Part shown: positions 6,329 through 12,224 of the stretch, piece after piece
Layout of the letters: the number at the start of each line of letters is the position of its first letter
How positions within the stretch are numbered: position 1 is the stretch's first letter
Origin: Solirubrobacterales bacterium
GTDB lineage: Bacteria; Actinomycetota; Thermoleophilia; Solirubrobacterales; Solirubrobacteraceae
DNA length: 13,480 nucleotides
NCBI GenBank assembly: GCA_013696535.1
Contig: JACCYI010000022.1
Coordinates: 1 to 13,480 of the forward strand
Direction of reading: 5' to 3'
Notes under the pieces: model-generated
Databases searched by the model: none
What the model was told of the DNA's origin: nothing
Seen by the model: only the letters and a program-made list of their open reading frames with translations
Made by a program: the position numbers and the translations under genes

Positions 6329-7696
6329 TCACTTCCTCCGTTCGGCGTAGCCGTCGACGTTGCGCTGGCGCTCGCGGGCGATGCCCAGAGCGCCCGCGGG
6401 GATATCCGCCGTGATCACCGATCCGGCGCCCGTGTAAGCACCGTCCCCGACGGTCACCGGAGCGACCAGGGCGGTATGGATGCTCACTCTGACGCTGCGC
6501 CCGATCGTCGTGCGGTGCTTGCGCTTGCCGTCGTAGTTGGCGGTGATGGTGCCGGCCCCGAGGTTCGACTTCTCCCCGACGTCGGCATCCCCCACGTAGG
6601 AGAGGTGTGGGACCTTGGCGCCGGCGCCGATCCGCGAGTTCTTGATCTCGACGAAGGTCCCGGCCTTGGCGCCCTCCTCGAGGACCGCGTCCGGGCGCAG
6701 GTAGGCGAAGGGCCCGACCGACGTGCGGTCTCCGACCCGGGCCCCGGTCAGGTATGAGTGCGGAGCGGTGACCTCGTCGCCGAGGGTCGAGTCGATGACG
6801 GTCGTGAGCGGGCCGACCGTGCACCGCTCGCCGATGACGGTCGCTCCTCGGAGGAAGCTCGAGGGCTCGATGATCGAATCCCGGCCGATGATCACGCCGA
6901 CGTCGATCAGGGTGGAGGCGGGATCGACGATGGTCACACCGGCACGGGCATGGGCGTCGTGGATCCGCTTCTGCGCGTGGGTGCGGACTTCCGCCAGGTC
7001 GACCCGGTCGTTGACCCCGAGCGACATCACCGGGTCCGCCACGCGGTGCGCGGCAACTGAGTGCCCCGCGGCGAGGAGGATCGGCAGGACGTCGGGCAGG
7101 TAGTACTCATCCTGCGCGTTGGCCGGCTCGACCCGGCGGAGAGCGTCGACGAGCGCCGAGCCGTCGAAGGCGAAGATGCCCGTGTTGACCTCGTCGATCC
7201 GGAGCTCCTCGACGCTCGCGTCTCCCGGCACCTTGGTCTCGACCACCTTTGCGACGGAGCCGTCGGCCGCGCGCACCACCCGCCCGTAGCCGCTGGGATC
7301 GTCGAGCACCATGGTCGCGATGGTGGCTGCGGCCCCACGGCTCTCGTGCTCCTCCACGAGCGCGATGATCGCCTCGGGCGTTATGAGCGGGACGTCGCCG
7401 CTGAGGATCACGACGGGGGTTGCCGGGTCGATGAGCCCTGCGGCAGCCGTCACCGCGTCCCCGGTCCCCTTCGGCGCCTGCTGCACCACGGTCTCGACGC
7501 CTTCCGGAAGCAGGCCCGCGAGCCGCCGTTGCGGGTTGTCGACCACGATCACCCGTCCGGCGCCCGCTGCCTGAGCGGCAATGACCGGCCACAACACAAG
7601 CGGGCGGCCGCACAGCGGATGCAGCACCTTCGGGGTGGCCGACCGCATGCGCGTGCCTCCGCCGCCGGCCAGGATGACCACCGTGGGGACGCTCAC
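6329..7696 (-). CDS. glmU: Bifunctional UDP-GlcNAc pyrophosphorylase / glucosamine-1-phosphate N-acetyltransferase
   Basis: Cytoplasmic enzyme with two activities: acetylation of glucosamine-1-phosphate by acetyl-CoA, then uridylyl transfer from UTP to give UDP-GlcNAc for peptidoglycan and other glycans. The N-terminal pyrophosphorylase domain (1 to about 230) shows LAGGGGTRM (9-17) with Lys23, QQAPKGTGDAV (72-82), SGDVPL (99-104, Asp101 for metal) and NTGIF (171-175). A left-handed beta-helix of hexapeptide repeats follows (about 250-440), with LRP (333-335), GTFVEIKNS (346-354), the catalytic His in KVPHLSYVGDA (His364) and NLGAGTITANYDG (379-391). The full length of 455 residues is typical. 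It starts with GTG at 7696, for which I see no strong ribosome binding site. Prs follows immediately in the same operon. The upstream side is divergent from a pseudogene. Confidence 0.97.
   Translation of the reverse strand: MSVPTVVILAGGGGTRMRSATPKVLHPLCGRPLVLWPVIAAQAAGAGRVIVVDNPQRRLAGLLPEGVETVVQQAPKGTGDAVTAAAGLIDPATPVVILSGDVPLITPEAIIALVEEHESRGAAATIATMVLDDPSGYGRVVRAADGSVAKVVETKVPGDASVEELRIDEVNTGIFAFDGSALVDALRRVEPANAQDEYYLPDVLPILLAAGHSVAAHRVADPVMSLGVNDRVDLAEVRTHAQKRIHDAHARAGVTIVDPASTLIDVGVIIGRDSIIEPSSFLRGATVIGERCTVGPLTTVIDSTLGDEVTAPHSYLTGARVGDRTSVGPFAYLRPDAVLEEGAKAGTFVEIKNSRIGAGAKVPHLSYVGDADVGEKSNLGAGTITANYDGKRKHRTTIGRSVRVSIHTALVAPVTVGDGAYTGAGSVITADIPAGALGIARERQRNVDGYAERRK
6334..6339 (-). promoter_or_regulatory. 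Ribosome binding site GGAGGA of prs, inside the end of glmU
   Basis: The minus strand reads GGAGGA then five bases and GTG at 6328. It lies within the last codons of glmU and fixes the extended N-terminus of prs. Confidence 0.8.
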
Positions 7697-7802
7697 CCGT
7701 GCATCGTAGAGCCGCGCGGGGCTTCACGCGCTCAAGCACTCGCGCGGCCGACCGACGAATTCCCCGTGGAGTCCCCCGGCAGACCAAAAGCCCGCGGCGG
7801 CC

Positions 7803-8528
7803 CTGCTCGACGCTGCGCGCCTCGCCGAGTTGCAGGCGACCGGCCTGATGGACGCCGGCGCACAGCCGGCGCTCGAGCGGTTCACCCGGTTGGCCTGCGC
7901 GATGGTCAACGCTCCGATCGCCGTGGTGTCGCTCGTCGATGATCACCGGCAGTACTTCGCGGCGATGCAGGGCGTGACCGGCTGGGCGGCGGAAGCTCGG
8001 GAGACGCCGTTGAGTCATTCGTTCTGCCAGCACGTCGTTGTCCGACGGCATCCTCGACGTCCCGGGCGCGCTGGAGCATCCGGTCCTGCGCCACAACCTC
8101 GCCGTCCCCGAACCGGATGTGCGCGCCTACCTCGGCATCCCGCTCGTGACCCAGTCCTGCCGGCGCATGGGCGCCCTGTGCACGATCGACGGCACGGCGC
8201 GGACCTGGGCGCCCGACGAGCGGGCGATACTGGAGAATCTGGCCGCCGCCGCCAGCACCGACCTGCAGCTGCGCTTGTCCGCGTCGGCGAACGCCCATCA
8301 GGCCAGCCACGACGCGCTGACGGGATTGGCGAACCGGCGGCAGCTGGATCGGGACCTGGACGCCGCCCTCGCAGAAGAGGCGGGACCGTCACAGCTGGCG
8401 CTGCTCGATCTGGACGGCTCAAGTCCTACAACGATGCGTTCGGCCACCCCGCCGGCGACGAGCTGCTGCGCCGCATCGCCGGCCGTCTGCGCGAACACGC
8501 CGACGAACGCCTCTACAACCGGAAGTAG
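7803..8528 (+). pseudogene. Decayed GAF-GGDEF gene (former diguanylate cyclase type)
   Basis: The parts of one protein are spread over two frames. Frame one (from about 7803 to about 8038) encodes the start of a GAF domain: LAELQATGLMDAGAQPALER, PIAVVSLVDD, ETPLSHSFCQHVV. At about 8040 the reading continues in another frame as SDGILDVPGALEHPVLRHNL, VRAYLGIPLV and MGALCTIDG, finishing the GAF domain and entering GGDEF at DALTGLANRRQLDRDL. At 8419-8420 one base is missing where GGC-TTC-AAG would be expected, and the first frame resumes with KSYNDAFGHPAGDELLRRIA. The text then jumps from LREH to ADERLYNRK, the usual end of a GGDEF domain, so roughly the central third of the domain including the GG(D/E)EF signature is gone. 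An intact relative would have bound a ligand and made cyclic-di-GMP. Only sequencing error could rescue the frames, not the missing block. The stretch 7697-7802 holds no gene I can support. Confidence 0.8.
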
Positions 8529-8548
8529 GGCCGGGCGGGCGGCGGTGC

Positions 8549-8757
8549 GGAGCCCCCGACCAGCTCGAGGGGACCGCGATCCCGCTGATCGCGCGGATCG
8601 TCTTCCCACCGACGCGTATGACGCCATGACCGCCGAACGCGCGTACCGTCCCGCGATGCAACCGGGTGAGGCGAAGGAAGAGCTTCGGCGCTGCTCCGGC
8701 ACCAAGTTCGACCCCGTCACCGACGCCATCGAACGAGCACTCGCGGAGCGCCGGCAC
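8549..8757 (+). pseudogene. Remnant of the C-terminal part of an HD-GYP domain
   Basis: Two fragments in different frames match the end of HD-GYP cyclic-di-GMP phosphodiesterases. The first reads GAPDQLEGTAIPLIARIVF (about 8549-8605), where the start resembles a damaged GYP motif region. After a frame change near 8600-8607 the second reads TDAYDAMTAERAYRPAMQ and then GEAKEELRRCSGTKFDP, equivalent to the usual DAYDAMT...YR.AM...GTQFDP tail. The upstream HD signature and metal ligands are absent. It follows the broken GGDEF gene by about 20 bases. Either one multidomain protein or two adjacent signalling genes collapsed by deletions. It has no intact open frame and should not be annotated as a protein. 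Confidence 0.7.
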
Positions 8758-8783
8758 GACGCGCCGAGCTTCTTCGCCTCAAG

Positions 8784-8855
8784 CTGGGGAGCGCGGACTT
8801 GAACCGCGACTACAAGGCTCCAAAGGCCTGCGTGCAGCCATTACACTACTCCCCA
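8784..8855 (-). tRNA. trnQ: tRNA-Gln (anticodon TTG)
   Basis: The minus strand folds into a cloverleaf. The acceptor stem TGGGGAG pairs fully with CTCCCCA and is followed by discriminator G at 8784. The D arm is GTGT/GCAC with a loop containing GG. The anticodon loop is CTTTGGA, giving anticodon TTG (reads CAA/CAG, Gln), with four paired bases and a C-T mismatch at the outer end of its stem. The variable loop is GTAGT and the T arm CGCGG-TTCAAGT-CCGCG is perfect. CCA is not encoded. It lies antisense between the cyclic-di-GMP pseudogene and the S55-like gene, with its 3' end facing the pseudogene. Confidence 0.9.
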
Positions 8856-8860
8856 GTGTG

Positions 8861-8881
8861 TCGGACGGAAGTCCCGTCCGA
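8861..8881. repeat. 8-bp perfect hairpin beside the tRNA
   Basis: TCGGACGG and CCGTCCGA pair completely around a five-base loop (AAGTC). On the plus strand it lies after the pseudogene and before the S55-like gene and could be an old terminator stem, but no T-run follows. On the minus strand it is immediately upstream of the tRNA 5' end, separated from it by five bases. Confidence 0.45.
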
Positions 8882-8920
8882 GCGCATAGGTTAGGGGTCC
8901 GCTCGCTAGTCTCCGAGCGG

Positions 8921-10699
8921 TTGCGTCACCGTCGCGTACTTGTGGTGAGCCTTCTGGTCCTCGCCGTGCTCACCGCCTCCGCACAGGCGGCCGACCCGAT
9001 CATGCCGCTGAGCGACGTCCGCGCCGGGATGAAGTGCTCCGCGCTGTCGGTCATCCGCGGTCTAGAACCCGCGCGCTTCGACGCCGAGATCCTCGACGTC
9101 GTCGAAGGCGATCCGACCTCGGATGGGCCCCGCATCCTGGTCAGCGTCTCAGGCGCCGCGGTGGACGCGACCGGCCTCGGCCCGGGATTCTCCGGCTCCC
9201 CGATCTACTGCCCTGACTCGCGCGGCGTCGCAGCGAACGTCGGAGCGATCTCCGAAGCCATCGGTGAGTATGGGGGGAAGGTCGCCCTCGCCACCCCGAT
9301 CGAGGCGATCCTGGGCAACCCGCCCGATGCGCCTGCCGGCGCGAATCCACGCCGCGACGTCAGCCGGCACGCGCGCAAGCTGACCGAGCCGCTGACCGTC
9401 TCCGGGCTCAGCGGCCCGCTGGTGGCGGCGCTCGACCGAGCGGGCGCCCAGCGAGGTATTCGCTTCGTGACGGCACCGTCCGGGCCGCTCACGCGCTTCC
9501 CACCTCAGATCCTGCGTCCGGGCTCGGCCATGGGCGTCGGCTACTCATCCGGCGACATCACAGTGGGCGGCGTGGGCACCGTCGCCTACGTCGACGGTGA
9601 TCGCGTATGGAGCTTCGGGCACGAGCTCGACGCGGCCGGGCGCCGGAACCTGCTGCTGCAGGACGCGTACGTCTACCGGGTGATCAACAATCCCCTCGCA
9701 CTCGGCGCGCTCGCCTCCACCTACAAGCTCGCGGCTCCCTCTCACACGGTTGGAACGCTTTCCAACGACGCGATCACGTCGGTCGTCGGTCGTCTCGGCG
9801 CTCCACCGCGCACCGTCGCAGTGCGGGTGAGCGTTCGTGACCAGGACACGCAACGGGTCGCAAGCGTCGACACCCAGGTCGCGGACGAAACCGACATCCA
9901 GGACCCGCTCGGCATCCCGCTGGTGGCCGCCGTCGCGCCGCTGGCGGTCGTTCAGGCGACCGCCGGGATTCTCAAGAGCGCTCCGGGCAAGGTCTCGGGT
10001 GACATGTGCGCGCGCATCGACGTACGCGAACTGGCCCGCCCGGTGCGGTTCTGCAACCGCTACGTAAGCAACGCGGCGGCCGGCCTGGACCAGGACGGGG
10101 CCATCGGCAACGGCGTGGCGACAGCCGGTGCGGCAGACGTGGAGCAGGCGCTGAGCCTGATCGGCGACTACACGGGCCGGCCGCTTCACGTGACCGGTGT
10201 GAACGCCGGGGTGCGAGTGCGCCGGGGGGCAGATCTCGCCTTCATGCGCAAGCTCGAGCTTCCGGCGCGTGTGCGCGCGGGCCAGACCGTCCAGGCGCTG
10301 ATCACCGTCCAGCGACTCCGGGGGGCCAAGCAGGTGCTGAAGACCCCACTCAGGATGCCCGCGGATCTCGACCGGGGCTCGCATCGGATCGTCCTACGGG
10401 GGACGGACGCCGACGATTCCGACACGAGCCTGCTCGACTCCATCACCGTCGACTTCAGCGGTGGGGAAGGGAATGACTCCTCCAAGCAGGACGGCTCCGA
10501 CCTCGACAAGGGGCCGCAGTCGCTGCGCGCGTTGACCAGGGCACTCGCGAGGATCGACCGCTTCGACGGGGTGAAGCTCTTCGTCGACCGCGAGCGTGGC
10601 AAGGGCGCTCGTACCGCCCGGGTCACGGAGACACGGCTCGCGGGCCGGGTGTCGGCGCGGGTGCGAGCAGTCAAGCGCGGGCGGGTGCGCTCCAACTGA
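8921..10699 (+). CDS. Secreted SpoIVB/S55 peptidase-like protein
   Basis: A 592-residue exported protein. The TTG at 8921 is preferred because it gives a complete signal peptide (RHRRVLVVSLLVLAVL then TASAQA|ADP); the longer frame to 8666 runs through the tRNA and pseudogene. GTG codons at 8942 and 8945 are alternatives. The N-terminal part begins with the family pattern MPLSDVRAGM (28-37), FDAEILDVV and then GFSGSPIY (89-96), where the related GMSGSP motif of SpoIVB holds the catalytic Ser. It ends with LATPIEAIL. Further on, VGTVAYVDGDRVWSFGHEL (218-236) resembles the segment around the SpoIVB catalytic His. The remaining 350 residues are of mixed type and end in a basic tail (RVRAVKRGRVRSN). 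Family members of this architecture are common outside spore formers; whether this one cleaves proteins is unknown. Met of GMSGSP is replaced by Phe. It converges on the glycosyltransferase gene. Confidence 0.75.
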   Translation: MRHRRVLVVSLLVLAVLTASAQAADPIMPLSDVRAGMKCSALSVIRGLEPARFDAEILDVVEGDPTSDGPRILVSVSGAAVDATGLGPGFSGSPIYCPDSRGVAANVGAISEAIGEYGGKVALATPIEAILGNPPDAPAGANPRRDVSRHARKLTEPLTVSGLSGPLVAALDRAGAQRGIRFVTAPSGPLTRFPPQILRPGSAMGVGYSSGDITVGGVGTVAYVDGDRVWSFGHELDAAGRRNLLLQDAYVYRVINNPLALGALASTYKLAAPSHTVGTLSNDAITSVVGRLGAPPRTVAVRVSVRDQDTQRVASVDTQVADETDIQDPLGIPLVAAVAPLAVVQATAGILKSAPGKVSGDMCARIDVRELARPVRFCNRYVSNAAAGLDQDGAIGNGVATAGAADVEQALSLIGDYTGRPLHVTGVNAGVRVRRGADLAFMRKLELPARVRAGQTVQALITVQRLRGAKQVLKTPLRMPADLDRGSHRIVLRGTDADDSDTSLLDSITVDFSGGEGNDSSKQDGSDLDKGPQSLRALTRALARIDRFDGVKLFVDRERGKGARTARVTETRLAGRVSARVRAVKRGRVRSN

Positions 10700-10701
10700 G
10701 C

Positions 10702-11448
10702 TCAGCGGACCTCACGGTAGAGCGCCACCAACCGAGCGGGCGGCACACCGGCGATCCAGAGCCACCGGATCACAACCCAGGCCAGCACCGTCCGCGCGAC
10801 TCCCGCTGCCAGCCAGCGACGCGACGAGGTGAGTGCCGGGCCCGGCAGGCACGCGGTGCGCCCCCGGCGCTCGAGCCGGCGGACCAGCTCGTAGTCCTCC
10901 ATGATCGGCACGCGCTTGAAGCCGCCCAACGCCTGCCACGCACTCCGGCGCACCCAGAGGGTCGAATCGCCGTAGTAGATGCCGTGCCGCCGCTGGATCG
11001 CGTACCAACGTGTCAGGCTGCGCGAGAAGCGGTCGGCGGCGTCGAATCGCAGTGAGAAGTTGCCGCCCGGGCATCCGGGGTCGCTGAGCGCTCCCCGGAT
11101 CGCCGCGATGGCTCCGGCGGGCAGCCGCGAGTCGGCGTGCAGGAACACCAAAGCCTCACCCTGCGCGGTCGCCGCACCGGCGTTCTGCTGCTCGGCGCGA
11201 CCGCGAGGGGTGCGCAGGACGACGGGCGCCGAGGGATGCGCCCCTGCGAGCTCAGCCGTTCCGTCTCGCGAGCCGCCGTCGCAGACGACGACCTCGAAAT
11301 CGCCCGGCAGCTCCGCCAGATGATCGAGCAGAGCTTCGATCCCCGCAGCTTCGTCGAGCACGGGGACGATCACCGAGATGGACGGCTGCGCCGAGAGCTC
11401 AGTCGGAACCAAAGCGATACACGACGCCCGCTCCGCCGAGCTCGGCAC
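10702..11448 (-). CDS. Family 2 glycosyltransferase, TIGR04283-like
   Basis: A 248-residue GT-A fold transferase that would pass a sugar from a nucleotide-sugar to an unknown acceptor at the membrane. Motifs: SISVIVPVLDEAAGIEALL (23-41), VVVCDGGSRDGT (53-64), the characteristic RGRAEQQNAGA (82-92), FLHADSRLP (102-110, the metal-binding Asp), GGNFSLRF, and MEDYELVRRL (173-182). A C-terminal apolar segment (about 213-232) is likely a membrane helix. This set, especially RGRA..NAGA with LHADSRLP, is that of TIGR04283, described as a transferase associated with radical SAM/selenodomain proteins. The GTG at 11448 overlaps the end of the nucleoside phosphorylase gene by 50 bases; a TTG at 11412 would reduce this to 14 bases and still leave the whole domain, so the start is uncertain. 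It is the last gene of the minus-strand cluster. Confidence 0.85.
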   Translation of the reverse strand: MPSSAERASCIALVPTELSAQPSISVIVPVLDEAAGIEALLDHLAELPGDFEVVVCDGGSRDGTAELAGAHPSAPVVLRTPRGRAEQQNAGAATAQGEALVFLHADSRLPAGAIAAIRGALSDPGCPGGNFSLRFDAADRFSRSLTRWYAIQRRHGIYYGDSTLWVRRSAWQALGGFKRVPIMEDYELVRRLERRGRTACLPGPALTSSRRWLAAGVARTVLAWVVIRWLWIAGVPPARLVALYREVR

Positions 11449-12202
11449 CCTCGATGCGCCCGAGCGCGCTCGCGATCACCGAGCCGAACGCCTGCGTGGA
11501 GCGGCCCATCATCTCCACCAGCGTCTCGACCGGAGTCGGCTCGTCGGCCACCCCGTTTGCGTAGTCCGTCACGAAGCCGAGCAACGCGAACGGGAGCTCG
11601 AGCTCTCCCGCGAGAACGGTCTCGGGGCCGGCGGTCTGTGAGACGGCGGTCACGCCGCACGCCGCCAGGCCACGGATCTCCGCCTTCGTGTTGAACCGCG
11701 GTCCGTCAACGTGGCCGTAGCACCCACCGTCGCGCATGACCAGGCCGGCATCCCGGGCACCGCCGAGCAGCCCCTTTCGCAGGGCAGGCGAGTAGGGGTT
11801 CGCATAGATCCAGTGGCCGCGACGACGGTCTCCCGGCTCATTGAAAAAGGTGCACAGCGATCCGTCGGGCAGCCGGTTGACGGGGAAGTGCAGGTCGTCG
11901 AAGCAGATCAGCGAGCCCAGCTCGAGTTGCGGGTCGACGCCCCCGCAGACCGTGACGGCGATGACCGCTTCGGCGCCCGCCCGTGCGAGCGCCGCGACGT
12001 TCGCCCGGTGGGTGACGTGATTGGACAGCCGGACGTGTCCCTCCCCATGACGCGATAAGTGGACCACCTCGCTCCCGGCGAAGCGTCCACACGAGACCTC
12101 CGCCTCGCCCCACTCGGTCGCGATGAGCTCGGGCGGGCCGCCGTCGAAGTCGGGAAGGGCGTGGGTGCCCGAGCCGGTGATGATCCCGATGGTGGTGCTC
12201 AT
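11399..12202 (-). CDS. MTAP-family purine nucleoside phosphorylase (mtnP-like)
   Basis: A 267-residue cytoplasmic phosphorylase of the trimeric PNP/MTAP family, which splits a purine nucleoside with phosphate to a base and a ribose-1-phosphate derivative (for MTAP, 5'-methylthioadenosine). Motifs: IGIITGSG (5-12, phosphate loop), LSRHGEGHVR (49-58), THRANVAAL (64-72), DGPRFNTKAEIRGLA (166-180), and PETVLAGELELPFALLGFVTDYANG (193-217, shown here in parts: PETVLAGEL, then VTDYANG). Two positions differ from typical MTAP: SQTAGPE where GMT..PE is usual, and TDYAN where TDYD is usual. Purine preference and 5' group therefore cannot be assumed. ATG at 12202; the radical SAM gene ends 22 bp upstream, with no strong ribosome binding site. 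In this setting 5'-deoxyadenosine, the by-product of radical SAM catalysis, is an attractive substrate, but this is inference. Confidence 0.85.
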   Translation of the reverse strand: MSTTIGIITGSGTHALPDFDGGPPELIATEWGEAEVSCGRFAGSEVVHLSRHGEGHVRLSNHVTHRANVAALARAGAEAVIAVTVCGGVDPQLELGSLICFDDLHFPVNRLPDGSLCTFFNEPGDRRRGHWIYANPYSPALRKGLLGGARDAGLVMRDGGCYGHVDGPRFNTKAEIRGLAACGVTAVSQTAGPETVLAGELELPFALLGFVTDYANGVADEPTPVETLVEMMGRSTQAFGSVIASALGRIEGAELGGAGVVYRFGSD

Positions 12203-12224
12203 GTGGGCGCGATGCTATACGCAG

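Noticed and set aside
7697..7720. TACGAT as a -10 box giving a leaderless glmU transcript
   Set aside because: The only -35-like hexamer (TTGAGC) is 21 bases away, too far for a usual promoter, so the support is too weak.
7061..7942. Long plus-strand frame over the start of glmU
   Set aside because: Antisense to a certain gene and rich in Arg, Gly and His as expected for a GC-rich shadow.
8666..8920. N-terminal 85 codons of the long frame containing the S55-like gene
   Set aside because: This stretch runs through the HD-GYP remnant, the tRNA and the hairpin, and has no protein-like pattern; the signal peptide begins only after 8921.
9545..10384. Long minus-strand frame inside the S55-like gene
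   Set aside because: Antisense shadow; the plus-strand frame has recognisable motifs and a signal peptide.
10690..10710. Intrinsic terminator between the convergent S55-like and glycosyltransferase genes
   Set aside because: Only two bases separate the stop codons, and no stem followed by a T-run is present.
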